Notes: a model not told the origin generated them from the letters alone. A stretch of 64,000 nucleotides of DNA from Pseudomonas maumuensis (GCF_019139675.1 NZ_CP077077.1:1612001-1676000); one strand, 5' to 3'; counted from the first letter of the stretch, positions 39,326 through 54,058 are shown. Numbers and translations: made by a program.

Positions 39326-40306
39326 ATGACCACCCAGCGAATCGGATTTCTCATCTGGCCCAGCACCAAGCCGCTGACCCTCGCGTTGGCCGAAGAGGTA
39401 TTGCAGGTGGCCCAGCGGGTGCATCCGGACGTGGTCTATACGATGTCCTACCTGCAGGCCGAGGCCGGGCAGGAGGGCGCCTGGCGTCTGCCGGGCGAAG
39501 CGTGGAGTGGTCGACTGGAGGGGTACCACAAGCTGTTCCTGCTGGCTGATGAGCCGCCGGCGGCGATCGGTTCGACCTTGTCCGCCGCGCTCAAACAGTT
39601 GGCGCGCAGCGGATGCATGATCGGCGGCTTGTCCGCGGGCGTGTACCCGCTGGCGGCGCTGGGCCTGCTCGACGGCTACCGCGCCGCGGTGCATTGGCGC
39701 TGGCAGGATGATTTTGCCGAGCGCTTTCCCAAAGTGATCGCCACCAGCCATCTGTTCGATTGGGATCGTGATCGCCTGACCGCCTGCGGCGGCATGGCGG
39801 TGACCGACCTGCTGCTGGCTGTGCTCGCTCGGGATCACGGGGCGGAACTGGCCGGCGCGGTATCGGAAGAACTGGTGGTCGAGCGCATTCGCGAAGGTGG
39901 CGAGCGCCAGCGCATCCCGCTGCAGAACCGCCTGGGCTCCAGCCACCCCAAGCTCACCCAGGCGGTGCTGCTGATGGAGGCCAACATCGAAGAGCCGCTG
40001 ACCACCGACGAAATCGCCCAGCACGTGTGCGTGTCCCGCCGCCAACTGGAACGGATCTTCAAGCAGTATCTCAATCGTGTACCTAGCCAGTATTACCTGG
40101 AGCTGCGCCTGAACAAGGCGCGGCAGATGCTGATGCAGACCAGCAAGTCGATCATCCAGATCGGCCTGTCCTGCGGCTTCTCCTCCGGGCCGCATTTCTC
40201 CAGCGCGTACCGCAACTTCTTCGGCGCCACGCCGCGCGAAGACCGTAACCAGCGACGTAACAGCAGCCCGTTCGAGCTGAGTTCGGCGCCGGCCGAGCGC
40301 GGCTGA
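39326..40306 (+). CDS. argR: Arginine-responsive regulator ArgR (AraC family)
   Basis: A 326-residue regulator with an N-terminal glutamine-amidotransferase-like domain (DJ-1/PfpI fold, about 5-190, GCMIGGLSAGVYPLAALGLLDGY) and a C-terminal AraC helix-turn-helix pair (TDEIAQHVCVSRRQLERIFKQYLNRVPSQYYLELRLNKARQ ... GLSCGFSSGPHFSSAYRNFFG). This is the Pseudomonas ArgR, not the E. coli type. It controls arginine uptake, biosynthesis and the aru pathway; candidate sites are present before aotJ and aruC. Confidence 0.95.
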   Translation: MTTQRIGFLIWPSTKPLTLALAEEVLQVAQRVHPDVVYTMSYLQAEAGQEGAWRLPGEAWSGRLEGYHKLFLLADEPPAAIGSTLSAALKQLARSGCMIGGLSAGVYPLAALGLLDGYRAAVHWRWQDDFAERFPKVIATSHLFDWDRDRLTACGGMAVTDLLLAVLARDHGAELAGAVSEELVVERIREGGERQRIPLQNRLGSSHPKLTQAVLLMEANIEEPLTTDEIAQHVCVSRRQLERIFKQYLNRVPSQYYLELRLNKARQMLMQTSKSIIQIGLSCGFSSGPHFSSAYRNFFGATPREDRNQRRNSSPFELSSAPAERG

Positions 40307-40332
40307 GATTTCATTGGGGCTGCTCCGCAGCC

Positions 40333-40482
40333 CATCGCCGGCAAGCCGGCTCCCACCGGTGCGTGTAGGCCTTGGGGGTGATGTGTTCGGGTGTGGCCTT
40401 AGCGCTGGTAACCCAGCACTCATACGGATGGCACCTGGCTTAAAGGTGGCGCGGTCGGGGTGGGAGCCGGCTTGCCGGCGAT
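40333..40482. repeat. Two facing REP units
   Basis: atcgccggcaagccggctccc at 40333 and its reverse complement ending at 40482, about 100 bases apart, between argR and aruC. Confidence 0.82.
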
Positions 40483-41957
<1,475 letters not shown>

Positions 41958-42010
41958 TCCTGCGGTTCTGTCGCCGGCCTCGAGCGAGGTCGGCGATACC
42001 TGATTCCAGT

Positions 42011-42054
42011 GCGGGCACCTGCTTGCAGGTAGTGGCGCGTGCCCGCCGTTTTTT
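42011..42054 (+). terminator. Attenuator-like terminator between aruC and aruF
   Basis: GCGGGCAC at 42011-42018 pairs with GTGCCCGC at 42039-42046, with an inner CCTGC-tt-GCAGG stem, and six T follow (42049-42054). Likely partial termination inside the aru operon. Confidence 0.82.
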
Positions 42055-42097
42055 CGTGCCGAGGTGATCGGCCCGCTTTCCCGAAAGGAGTGACACC

Positions 42098-43117
42098 ATG
42101 CTGGTGATGCGCCCCGCGCAAATGGCTGATCTGAACGAAGTGCAGCGCATGGCTGCCGACAGCCCCATTGGTGTCACCTCGCTGCCGGACGATGCTGGCC
42201 GCCTGGGCGACAAGATCGCCGCGTCGGAAACCTCTTTCGCCGCCGAGGTCAGCTTCAACGGCGAGGAAAGCTACTTTTTCGTGCTCGAGGACAGCGCCAC
42301 CGGCAAGCTGGTCGGCTGCTCGGCCATCGTCGCCTCGGCCGGCTACTCCGAGCCGTTCTACAGCTTCCGCAACGAGACCTTCGTGCATGCCTCCCGCGAG
42401 CTGAAGATCCACAACAAGATCCACGTTCTGTCGCTGTGCCACGATCTTACCGGCAATAGCTTGCTGACCAGCTTCTACGTGGTGCCGGAGTTGGTGACCA
42501 GCGCCTTCGCCGAGCTCAACTCGCGTGGTCGCCTGCTGTTCATGGCCTCGCACCCCGAGCGCTTCGCCGAGTCGGTGGTGACCGAGATCGTCGGCTACAG
42601 CGACGAACAGGGCGAGTCGCCGTTCTGGGATGCCATCGGCCGCAACTTCTTCGACCTCAACTATGCCGACGCCGAGCGCCTGTGCGGCCTGAAGAGCCGC
42701 ACCTTCCTTGCCGAACTGATGCCGCACTACCCGATCTACGTGCCGCTGCTGGCCGACGAGGCGCAGGAGGCCATGGGCCAGGTGCATCCGCGGGCGCAGA
42801 TCACCTTCGACATCCTCATGCGCGAAGGCTTCGAGACCGAGCACTACATCGACATCTTCGACGGCGGCCCGACCCTGCACGCCCGCGCCTCGGGCATCCG
42901 CTCCATCGCCCAGAGCCGGGTGGTGCCGGTCAAGCTCGACGAGACGCCGGTCAAGGGCGGCCGTCCGTACCTGGTGTGCAACGGCCAGTTGCAGGACTAC
43001 CGCGCGGTGCTGCTGGAGTTGGACTGGGTGCCGGGCAAGCCGGTCAGCCTGAGCGGTGAAGCCGCCGAGGCCCTGGGTGTCGGCGAAGGCGCCAGCGTGC
43101 GCCTGGTCGCGGTCTGA
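42098..43117 (+). CDS. aruF: Arginine N-succinyltransferase alpha subunit AruF
   Basis: A 339-residue acyltransferase of the AstA family (GNAT-like fold), the first enzyme of the arginine succinyltransferase pathway. It begins MLVMRPAQMADLNEVQRMAADSPIGVTSLPDD and shows SVVTEIVGYSDEQGESPFWDAIGRNFF. It pairs with AruG; the two share the same motifs, showing an old duplication. GGAG precedes the start. Confidence 0.95.
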   Translation: MLVMRPAQMADLNEVQRMAADSPIGVTSLPDDAGRLGDKIAASETSFAAEVSFNGEESYFFVLEDSATGKLVGCSAIVASAGYSEPFYSFRNETFVHASRELKIHNKIHVLSLCHDLTGNSLLTSFYVVPELVTSAFAELNSRGRLLFMASHPERFAESVVTEIVGYSDEQGESPFWDAIGRNFFDLNYADAERLCGLKSRTFLAELMPHYPIYVPLLADEAQEAMGQVHPRAQITFDILMREGFETEHYIDIFDGGPTLHARASGIRSIAQSRVVPVKLDETPVKGGRPYLVCNGQLQDYRAVLLELDWVPGKPVSLSGEAAEALGVGEGASVRLVAV

Positions 43118-43172
43118 ACCGCCGCAACAGAGAGTTTCGCGGCAGGCACAGACCGCCGCACAAGGAGATAGC

Positions 43173-44201
43173 ATGATCGTTCGTCCTGTACGCAGCAGCG
43201 ATTTACCCGCGCTGATCGAGTTGGCCCGCAGCACCGGCACTACCGGGCTGACCACCCTGCCTGCCAACGAGGAACGCCTCGGCCAGCGGGTCGGCTGGGC
43301 GGAAAAGAGCTTCCGTGGCGAAGCCGAGCGCGGCGACACCGACTACTTGTTCGTGCTGGAGAACGACGAGGGCCTGGTGGTCGGCATCAGCGCCATCGCC
43401 GGCGCCGTCGGCCTGCGCGAGCCTTGGTACAACTACCGGGTCGGCCTGACCGTCAGCGCTTCCCAGGAACTGGACATCTACCGCGAGATCCCCACGCTGT
43501 TCTTGGCCAACGACCTGACCGGCAACTCCGAGCTGTGTTCGCTGTTCCTGCGCAGCGACTACCGCAGTGGCCTCAATGGCCGTCTGCTGTCGAAGGCGCG
43601 CATGCTGTTCATCGCCGAGTTCCCGCAGTTGTTCGGCAACAAGATCATCGCCGAGATGCGCGGCATGTCCGACGAGGCAGGTCGTTCGCCGTTCTGGGAA
43701 AGCCTGGGCCGGCACTTCTTCAAGATGGAGTTCAGCCAGGCCGACTACCTCACCGGCGTGGGCAACAAGTCGTTCATCGCCGAGCTGATGCCCAAGTTCC
43801 CGCTGTACACCTGCTTCCTCTCGGAAGCGGCGCGCAACGTCATCGGCCGCGTGCATACAGATACCGAGCCTGCGCTGGCCATGCTCAAGCGCGAAGGCTT
43901 CAACTACCAGGGTTACGTCGACATCTTCGACGCCGGCCCCGCCATCGAATGCGAGACCTCGAAGATCCGCGCCGTGCGTGACAGCGAGACCCTGGTGCTG
44001 GCCGTTGGTACACCAGGCGACGACGCCACCCCTTTCATCATCCACAACCGCAAGCGCGAAGACTGCCGCATCACGGCCGCGCCGGCGCGCCTGGCCGCAG
44101 GCACCCTGGTGGTCGATCCGCAGACCGCCAAGCGCCTGCGCCTGGGCGCAGGCGACAACGTGCGCGCCGTGCCACTGTCCGCCGGTCGGGAGGCCCAGTA
44201 A
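43173..44201 (+). CDS. aruG: Arginine N-succinyltransferase beta subunit AruG
   Basis: A 342-residue AstA-family subunit, paralogue of AruF, starting MIVRPVRSSDLPALIELARSTGTTGLTTLPANEERL and containing IIAEMRGMSDEAGRSPFWESLGRHFF. ATG 43173 follows AAGGAGA; earlier in-frame codons would run into aruF. Its stop touches the aruD start (TAAATG), so the genes are translated in series. Confidence 0.95.
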   Translation: MIVRPVRSSDLPALIELARSTGTTGLTTLPANEERLGQRVGWAEKSFRGEAERGDTDYLFVLENDEGLVVGISAIAGAVGLREPWYNYRVGLTVSASQELDIYREIPTLFLANDLTGNSELCSLFLRSDYRSGLNGRLLSKARMLFIAEFPQLFGNKIIAEMRGMSDEAGRSPFWESLGRHFFKMEFSQADYLTGVGNKSFIAELMPKFPLYTCFLSEAARNVIGRVHTDTEPALAMLKREGFNYQGYVDIFDAGPAIECETSKIRAVRDSETLVLAVGTPGDDATPFIIHNRKREDCRITAAPARLAAGTLVVDPQTAKRLRLGAGDNVRAVPLSAGREAQ

Positions 44202-45665
<1,464 letters not shown>

Positions 45666-45688
45666 CAACAGGTCTCGGAGCCTTGCCG

Positions 45689-47038
45689 ATGAAATCCTTT
45701 GAAGTGAATTTTGATGGCCTGGTGGGGCCGACCCACAACTACGGCGGTCTGTCCTACGGCAACGTGGCCTCGCAGAGCAACAGCCAGCAGGGTTCCAACC
45801 CACGCGAGGCGGCGCGCCAGGGCCTGGCGAAGATGAAGGCACTGATGGAGATGGGCTTCAAGCAGGGCGTGCTGGCCCCGCAGGAGCGCCCGGATGTGGC
45901 CGCATTGCGCCGCCTGGGTTTCACCGGCAATGATGCCGAAGTGATCCAGCGTGCCGCCAAGGAGGCCATGCCGCTGCTGGTCGCCAGCTGCTCGGCGTCG
46001 AGCATGTGGGTGGCCAACGCCGCCACTGTCAGCCCCAGTGCCGACACCGCCGATGGTCGCGTGCATTTCACCGCCGCCAACCTCAACTGCAAGTACCACC
46101 GCAGCATCGAGCACCCGACCACCAGCCGGGTGCTGGGCGCCATGTTCAGCGATGACAAGGTCTTCGCCCACCATGAGGCGTTGCCGGCGGTTGCCCAGTT
46201 CGGTGACGAGGGCGCGGCCAACCACACCCGCTTTTGCCGCGCCTATGGCGAGTCCGGCGTCGAGTTCTTCGTCTATGGCCGCAGTGCCTTCGACAGCCGC
46301 TACCCCGCGCCGCAGAAGTATCCGGCGCGCCAGACCCTGGAGGCTTCCCAGGCCGTCGCCCGCCTGCATGGGCTGCGCGATGATGGCGTGGTCTACGCTC
46401 AACAGAACCCGGCGGTGATCGACCAGGGCGTGTTCCACAACGATGTGATTTCGGTGGGCAACGGCGAGGTACTGTTCTACCACGAGGACGCCTTCCTCGA
46501 GACCGACGCGGTGCTTGGCCAGCTGCAGGCTAAACTGGCCAGCAAGGGTGGCCGCTTCCAGGGTATCTGCGTGCCGCGTGCGGCGGTGACGGTGGAAGAC
46601 GCGGTGCGTTCCTACCTGTTCAACAGCCAGTTGCTCAGCCGCGAGGATGGTTCGATGCTGCTGGTGGTCCCGGAGGAATGCCGCAACAACGAGCGCGTCT
46701 GGGCGTACTTGGGGCAACTGACCAGCCAAGGCGGCCCGGTGAAGGAGGTCAAGGTGTTCGACCTCAAGCAGAGCATGCAGAACGGCGGTGGCCCGGCTTG
46801 CCTGCGGCTGCGCGTGGCGTTGAAGGAAAACGAACTGGCGGCGGTCAACCAAGGCGTTATCATGACCGCCCCGCTGTACGACACCCTGGTGCAATGGGTC
46901 GACAAGCACTACCGCGATCGCCTCGGCGAGACCGACCTGGCCGACCCGCAGTTGCTGGTGGAATGCCGCACGGCACTGGATGAACTGACCCAGATCCTCA
47001 AGCTGGGTTCGGTCTATCCGTTCCAACGCCAACCTTGA
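45689..47038 (+). CDS. aruB: N-succinylarginine dihydrolase AruB
   Basis: A 449-residue AstB enzyme that removes both NH3 groups and CO2 from succinylarginine. Signature start [25 protein letters not shown]; the guanidino-hydrolase fold includes His/Asp residues in [20 protein letters not shown] and the C-terminal nucleophilic Cys in [15 protein letters not shown] 45683 is in frame but ATG 45689 sits eight bases after GGAG. Confidence 0.96.
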   Translation: MKSFEVNFDGLVGPTHNYGGLSYGNVASQSNSQQGSNPREAARQGLAKMKALMEMGFKQGVLAPQERPDVAALRRLGFTGNDAEVIQRAAKEAMPLLVASCSASSMWVANAATVSPSADTADGRVHFTAANLNCKYHRSIEHPTTSRVLGAMFSDDKVFAHHEALPAVAQFGDEGAANHTRFCRAYGESGVEFFVYGRSAFDSRYPAPQKYPARQTLEASQAVARLHGLRDDGVVYAQQNPAVIDQGVFHNDVISVGNGEVLFYHEDAFLETDAVLGQLQAKLASKGGRFQGICVPRAAVTVEDAVRSYLFNSQLLSREDGSMLLVVPEECRNNERVWAYLGQLTSQGGPVKEVKVFDLKQSMQNGGGPACLRLRVALKENELAAVNQGVIMTAPLYDTLVQWVDKHYRDRLGETDLADPQLLVECRTALDELTQILKLGSVYPFQRQP

Positions 47039-47052
47039 AGAGAGAAATTGCA

Positions 47053-47343
47053 ATGTCCGACGCCCTGCGCCTGATCCTGGAAGATGAAGACGGCACCCAG
47101 CTGGAAACCTCGTGCACCCGTTTTGCCGTGGTCTGGCAAGGCAAGGAAGTGTGGATTCAGCAGGACGGTCGCGGCCAGCTGCTGATCGGCGTCGATGTCG
47201 AGGAAGACGACACCGAGTACGCCAACCTGCTGCTGCGCCCGATGGCCACCAACCTGGTCAGCCTGCAGCTGGAAATGGAACCGGCCGATGTCGCCGGTGA
47301 CGACGACCACGTCCACGGCCCGGACTGCGGCCACCACCACTAA
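47053..47343 (+). CDS. Conserved small protein within the aru operon (PA0900-like), His-rich tail
   Basis: A 96-residue acidic protein, [23 protein letters not shown]..., ending [14 protein letters not shown]. It lies between aruB and aruE, 14 bp from aruB and 10 bp from aruE, as in P. aeruginosa. The tail with six His, Cys and Asp residues could bind a metal such as Zn2+, which AruE (a zinc hydrolase) needs. No function has been assigned; some databases use an unsupported topoisomerase label. Confidence 0.88.
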   Translation: MSDALRLILEDEDGTQLETSCTRFAVVWQGKEVWIQQDGRGQLLIGVDVEEDDTEYANLLLRPMATNLVSLQLEMEPADVAGDDDHVHGPDCGHHH

Positions 47344-47353
47344 GGAAGCGCCT

Positions 47354-48361
47354 ATGCTCGCCCTTGGCAAACTGCTTGAGCTGACCCTGACCGATCACGA
47401 ACCGGCCGAGAAGACCCAAGTGACCACCCGGGGCGTGCGTTTGCGCTGGCTGGGGGAGGGCGCGCTGGAAGTGCGCCCGCCCGAAGGTGAGGATTGCGGG
47501 CTCGACCTGCTGCTGTCGGCCGGTATCCATGGCAACGAGACAGCGCCGATCGAGTTGCTCGAAAGGCTGCTGCACGGCGTGGCCAACGGCAAGATCAAGC
47601 CGCGTGCGCGGGTGTTGTTCCTGTTCGGCAACCCGGCGGCGATCCGCAAGGGTGAGCGTTTCATCGAGCAGGACATCAACCGTCTGTTCAATGGCCGGCA
47701 TGAACTCTCCAGTGGCTTCGAGGCATTGCGGGCCGCAGAGCTGGAGCAGTTTGCCCGGGTGTTTTTCAGCAAGCCCGAGCGCACCCGCCTGCATTACGAC
47801 CTGCATACCGCCATTCGCGGGTCGAAGATCGAGCAGTTCGCGCTGTATCCCTACAAGGAAGGCCGCCAGCACTCCCGGCGGGAACTGGCGCGCCTGGCGG
47901 CAGCCGGCATGGAGGCGGTGCTGCTGCAGAGCAAGTCGTCGATCACCTTCAGCGCCTTCACCTATGAGCAGCTCGATGCCGAGGCCTTCACCCTGGAGCT
48001 CGGCAAGGCCCGTCCGTTCGGGCAGAACGAGGAGGTTAATCTCGACAGGCTCGAGGCGCGCTTGATCCAGCTAATCGAAGATACCGAGCCGGCAACCGAG
48101 CAGTCCCTGGATGGCCTCAAGCTGTTCAGCGTCGCCCGCGAGATCATCAAGCACAGCGACAGTTTCCGCCTGCACCTGCCGGCGGACATCGAGAACTTCT
48201 CCGAGCTGAAAAAGGGCGACCTGCTGGCCGAGGATCTCGCCGAGACGCGTTGGGTGGTGGAGGAGGAGGGGGCACGGATCATCTTCCCCAACCCCAAGGT
48301 GAAGAACGGGCTGCGCGCTGGCATCCTGATCGTGCCGGATTCGGGGCAGCGCCTGGCCTGA
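47354..48361 (+). CDS. aruE: Succinylglutamate desuccinylase AruE
   Basis: A 335-residue zinc carboxypeptidase-like enzyme of the AstE/AspA family, last step of the pathway, giving glutamate and succinate. Zinc ligands are visible as [16 protein letters not shown] (His, Glu) and [21 protein letters not shown] (His). Start follows AAGGAAG. Ends the aru operon; a hairpin follows. Confidence 0.95.
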   Translation: MLALGKLLELTLTDHEPAEKTQVTTRGVRLRWLGEGALEVRPPEGEDCGLDLLLSAGIHGNETAPIELLERLLHGVANGKIKPRARVLFLFGNPAAIRKGERFIEQDINRLFNGRHELSSGFEALRAAELEQFARVFFSKPERTRLHYDLHTAIRGSKIEQFALYPYKEGRQHSRRELARLAAAGMEAVLLQSKSSITFSAFTYEQLDAEAFTLELGKARPFGQNEEVNLDRLEARLIQLIEDTEPATEQSLDGLKLFSVAREIIKHSDSFRLHLPADIENFSELKKGDLLAEDLAETRWVVEEEGARIIFPNPKVKNGLRAGILIVPDSGQRLA

Positions 48362-48366
48362 TAGCG

Positions 48367-48393
48367 GTAGGTGCGGGGCAAGCCCGCGCCTAC
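48367..48393 (+). terminator. REP-like hairpin after aruE
   Basis: GTAGGTGCGGG-gcaag-CCCGCGCCTAC, 11-bp stem with one wobble, six bases after the stop. A single degenerate REP unit that may end the aru transcript. Confidence 0.6.
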
Positions 48394-48664
48394 AACTTTG
48401 GATCCCTTCGGTGATGAAATTCTTTTAATTCACCAACCTGTTAATTTTCCCCGCTCCGGGACCGTAATTGGCTTGCCAGTAGCGAAACGCTGGCGATAGC
48501 ATCGCGGTCATGCCGTTTTCAATTGCTTTAGCCCTGCAAGCCGTCCAATCGACGGTTTCTATCGCATAAACACACTGCACCGAGACTGCAGGACCGATAT
48601 AATGCGGCCCTTTGCCGTCGTTTCGTCGATTCGACGCGTGGCCGCCGTTTCCGTGGAAGAACCT
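48394..48664. other. aruE-alaS intergenic region with alaS promoter
   Basis: No gene. TATAAT occurs at 48598-48603 with CTGCAC 17 bp upstream (48575-48580), a likely alaS promoter. A small stem CCGTC-caat-cGACGG lies at 48541. Confidence 0.55.
48598..48603 (+). promoter_or_regulatory. -10 element of alaS
   Basis: Perfect TATAAT 62 bp before the alaS ATG; -35 candidate CTGCAC at a 17-bp spacing. Confidence 0.55.
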
Positions 48665-51289
<2,625 letters not shown>

Positions 51290-51372
51290 GATGGAGGGGG
51301 CGTCGGTCTAGTCGGCGTCCCCGCCATGTTGGATTGTTTTTTGGGGCCCTTTAGGGCTGAGGCACCTTTGAA

Positions 51373-52608
51373 ATGGCGTTGATCGTACAGAAATTTGGCG
51401 GTACCTCTGTCGGTTCCATCGAGCGGATCGAGCAGGTTGCCGACAAGGTCAAGAAATTCCGCGAGCAAGGCACCGACCTGGTGGTTGTGCTGTCGGCGAT
51501 GAGCGGGGAAACCAATCGCCTGATCGACCTGGCGAAGCAGATCACCGACAAACCCGAACCCCGCGAGCTGGACGTGATCGTCTCGACCGGCGAGCAGGTC
51601 ACCATCGCCCTGCTGTCCATGGCCCTGATGAAGCGCGGCGTGCCGGCGGTGTCCTATACCGGTAACCAGGTGCGCATCCTCACCGACAGCGCGCACAACA
51701 AGGCGCGCATCCTGCAGATCGACGACCAGAAGATCCGCGCCGACCTCAAGGCCGGCCGTGTCGTGGTGGTCGCCGGGTTCCAGGGGGTCGACGAGCACGG
51801 CAACATCACCACCCTCGGTCGTGGCGGTTCCGACACCACCGGCGTGGCCCTGGCGGCGGCGCTGAAAGCCGATGAGTGCCAGATCTACACCGATGTCGAT
51901 GGCGTCTACACCACCGACCCGCGTGTCGTGCCCCAGGCCCAGCGCCTGGAGAAGATCACCTTCGAGGAGATGCTGGAAATGGCCAGCCTCGGCTCCAAGG
52001 TGCTGCAGATCCGCTCGGTGGAGTTCGCCGGCAAGTACAACGTCCCGCTGCGCGTGCTGCACAGCTTCAAGGAGGGTCCGGGTACCCTCATTACCATCGA
52101 TGAAGAGGAATCCATGGAACAGCCGATCATTTCCGGTATCGCCTTCAACCGTGATGAGGCCAAGCTGACCATTCGTGGCGTCCCGGATACCCCTGGCGTT
52201 GCCTTCAAGATCCTCGGCCCGATCAGCGCTGCGAACATCGAGGTCGACATGATCGTGCAGAACGTCTCGCACGATAACACCACCGACTTCACCTTCACCG
52301 TGCATCGCAACGAGTACGAGAAAGCGCTGAGTGTGCTGGAGAACACCGCCCGCGAGATCGGCGCGCGTGAAGTGATCGGCGATACCAAGATTGCCAAAGT
52401 GTCGATCGTTGGCGTCGGCATGCGCTCCCACGCGGGCGTTGCCAGCCGCATGTTCGAGGCCCTGGCCAAGGAGAGCATCAACATCCAGATGATCTCCACC
52501 TCCGAGATCAAGGTCTCGGTAGTGATCGAAGAGAAGTACCTGGAGCTGGCCGTACGCGCGCTGCACACCGCGTTCGAGCTCGATGCTCCTGCCCGACAGG
52601 GTGAGTAA
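51373..52608 (+). CDS. lysC: Aspartate kinase
   Basis: A 411-residue aspartokinase, first enzyme of the Lys/Thr/Met branch. The N-terminal kinase domain has KFGGTSVGSIERI, VSTGEQVTIALLSMAL and GRGGSDTTGVALAAAL; two ACT domains at the C terminus (about 265-405) carry lysine/threonine feedback sites. The length agrees with the alpha form. A GC-rich stem loop follows the stop. Confidence 0.97.
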   Translation: MALIVQKFGGTSVGSIERIEQVADKVKKFREQGTDLVVVLSAMSGETNRLIDLAKQITDKPEPRELDVIVSTGEQVTIALLSMALMKRGVPAVSYTGNQVRILTDSAHNKARILQIDDQKIRADLKAGRVVVVAGFQGVDEHGNITTLGRGGSDTTGVALAAALKADECQIYTDVDGVYTTDPRVVPQAQRLEKITFEEMLEMASLGSKVLQIRSVEFAGKYNVPLRVLHSFKEGPGTLITIDEEESMEQPIISGIAFNRDEAKLTIRGVPDTPGVAFKILGPISAANIEVDMIVQNVSHDNTTDFTFTVHRNEYEKALSVLENTAREIGAREVIGDTKIAKVSIVGVGMRSHAGVASRMFEALAKESINIQMISTSEIKVSVVIEEKYLELAVRALHTAFELDAPARQGE

Positions 52609-52622
52609 GACGCTGCCTGGAG

Positions 52623-52642
52623 GGGCGCGGCTTGCCGCGCCC
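52623..52642 (+). terminator. GC stem-loop after lysC
   Basis: GGGCGCGGC-tt-GCCGCGCCC, 9-bp perfect arms, 14 bp past the stop. No T-run directly after it, so transcription may continue into csrA. Confidence 0.55.
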
Positions 52643-52776
52643 TTCGCGTTTCTGGCTGCTGCCGGTGTCCCTGTCCAGGCATCTGTGGTGGTCGATTCGG
52701 GTCTGCGCCGTCGTCCCCGGCCAGTCCCTGCTTATCAAAGACTGTTGTCCCTGAAGATTCATGTGAGGAGAAAACT

Positions 52777-52965
52777 ATGCTGATTCTGACTCGTCGGTGC
52801 GCCGAGAGCCTGATCATTGGTGACGGTGAGATCACCGTGACGGTCCTGGGTGTCAAAGGCAACCAGGTGCGTATCGGCGTGAGCGCGCCGAAGGAAGTGG
52901 CCGTTCACCGCGAGGAAATCTACCTGCGGATCAAGAAAGAGAAGGACGAGGAGCCAAGCCTTTAA
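52777..52965 (+). CDS. csrA: Carbon storage regulator CsrA/RsmA
   Basis: A 62-residue RNA-binding protein of the CsrA family ([52 protein letters not shown]). Binds GGA motifs in mRNA leaders and represses translation. Its own ribosome site is GAGGAG, which contains such a GGA and allows autoregulation. An all-A/T hairpin and then the tRNA promoter follow. Pseudomonas genomes carry two to three paralogues; this is the lysC-linked one (rsmA position). Confidence 0.97.
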   Translation: MLILTRRCAESLIIGDGEITVTVLGVKGNQVRIGVSAPKEVAVHREEIYLRIKKEKDEEPSL

Positions 52966-52991
52966 TTTTTTTGAAGTTTTTTTCAAAAAAA
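52966..52991. terminator. A/T-only hairpin after csrA
   Basis: TTTTTTTGAA at 52966-52975 pairs perfectly with TTCAAAAAAA at 52982-52991 over a six-base loop. An unusual AT terminator immediately at the csrA stop codon. Confidence 0.5.
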
Positions 52992-52994
52992 GGG

Positions 52995-53023
52995 TTGCAA
53001 ACGAGGAAGGGTGTGTTTAATAT
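52995..53023 (+). promoter_or_regulatory. sigma70 promoter of the tRNA array
   Basis: TTGCAA (52995-53000), 17-bp spacer, TAATAT (53018-53023), 15 bp before tRNA-Ser. Confidence 0.8.
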
Positions 53024-53037
53024 TCGCCTCGTGTTGC

Positions 53038-53128
53038 GGTGAGGTGGCCGAGTGGCCGAAGGCGCTCCCCTGCTAAGGGAGTATACCTCATAAGGGTATC
53101 GGGGGTTCGAATCCCCCCTTCACCGCCA
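53038..53128 (+). tRNA. tRNA-Ser(GCT)
   Basis: 91-nt tRNA with the long variable arm of class II serine tRNAs, anticodon GCT in CTGCTAA, T loop TTCGAAT and encoded CCA. Acceptor arms GGTGAGG and CTTCACC pair with one G-T wobble. First in a five-tRNA array. Confidence 0.97.
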
Positions 53129-53176
53129 TTATTTGCCTGGAGCGCTTAAAGCGATCCGAATGGCACAGCAAGACAC

Positions 53177-53253
53177 GGACTCATAGCTCAGCTGGATAGA
53201 GTACTCGGCTACGAACCGAGCGGTCGGAGGTTCGAATCCTCCTGAGTCCGCCA
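53177..53253 (+). tRNA. tRNA-Arg(ACG), copy 1
   Basis: 77-nt tRNA, acceptor GGACTCA/TGAGTCC, anticodon ACG (read as ICG), CCA encoded. T stem is GGAGG/CCTCC. Confidence 0.97.
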
Positions 53254-53323
53254 CTTTTGAAGTGGCTTTGCCTGCAAGGCTGCTTCAATCAACCAGTGGT
53301 AACCTGGTCTAAAACTACCCCAC

Positions 53324-53400
53324 GGACTCATAGCTCAGCTGGATAGAGTACTCGGCTACGAACCGAGCGGTCGCAGGTTCGAATCCTGCTGAGTCCGCCA
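53324..53400 (+). tRNA. tRNA-Arg(ACG), copy 2
   Basis: Same as copy 1 except for the T stem, GCAGG/CCTGC (compensated base pair). CCA encoded. Confidence 0.97.
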
Positions 53401-53472
53401 CTTTTGAAGTGGTTTTGCTTGCAAAGGCACTTCAACAAGCCAGTGGTAATCTGGCCTAAAACTACCAACCAC

Positions 53473-53549
53473 GGACTCATAGCTCAGCTGGATAGAGTAC
53501 TCGGCTACGAACCGAGCGGTCGCAGGTTCGAATCCTGCTGAGTCCGCCA
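53473..53549 (+). tRNA. tRNA-Arg(ACG), copy 3
   Basis: Identical to copy 2, T stem GCAGG/CCTGC. Confidence 0.97.
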
Positions 53550-53621
53550 CTTTTTGAAGTGGCTCTGCTTGCAAAGACGCTTCAACAAGCCAGTGGTAAT
53601 CTGGCCTAAAACTACCACCAC

Positions 53622-53698
53622 GGACTCATAGCTCAGCTGGATAGAGTACTCGGCTACGAACCGAGCGGTCGGAGGTTCGAATCCTCCTGAGTCCGCCA
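53622..53698 (+). tRNA. tRNA-Arg(ACG), copy 4
   Basis: Identical to copy 1, T stem GGAGG/CCTCC. Followed by a strong terminator. Confidence 0.97.
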
Positions 53699-53706
53699 TA
53701 CATCAA

Positions 53707-53737
53707 GAAGCCCGCTCAAATTGAGCGGGCTTTTTGT
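53707..53737 (+). terminator. Intrinsic terminator of tRNA array
   Basis: AAGCCCGCTC-aaatt-GAGCGGGCTT followed by a T-rich tract. Confidence 0.95.
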
Positions 53738-53998
53738 TTTTCTGGCGCGCTGAATTGTCACGGATGTCCATCTACGCTGTTCTGTAGTTGTTCCCTGCAG
53801 GGATCGGTGCTGCAAATCGAACCGGCACAAAGACGAATGTGCTTTTCAAGCTAGAGCAACCGTCGCACTGATGGCTTCGAGCGTTGTCACAGCTTTAGCG
53901 CGCAAACGATTGTTCTGGCCAAAAATTTAAGCGATCCGACAGCTTACACAGTGTATGATTGCGCCCGTCAGCCCCGCCGGGGCTTGTGGAATCCCACC
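53738..53998. other. Region upstream of mgtE
   Basis: About 260 bp without a supported gene. A possible -10 (TATGAT) is near 53955, and a stem AGCCCC-gcc-GGGGCT follows (about 53970-53984), just ahead of a small leader ORF. Promoter and leader of mgtE are likely here. Confidence 0.5.
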
Positions 53999-54058
53999 AT
54001 GGACTTACCCAGTAGTTACTCGCTAACACGCTTCATACAGCCAGATCTGACCGATTGA
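53999..54058 (+). CDS. Candidate 19-residue leader peptide of mgtE
   Basis: A short ORF reading MDLPSSYSLTRFIQPDLTD, 40 bp before mgtE. It stands between two stem-loops (the AGCCCC/GGGGCT stem before it and a CTCCC/GGGAG stem after it), a layout like Mg2+-sensing leader ORFs of other transporters (mgtL of MgtA). The ribosome site is weak (GGA). Existence and role are inferred. Confidence 0.35.
   Translation: MDLPSSYSLTRFIQPDLTD

Noticed and set aside
53130..53698. Regular repeat of about 149 bp resembling an array
   Set aside because: The repeated units are tRNA-Arg genes with spacers, not a CRISPR array; no short direct repeats with unique spacers.
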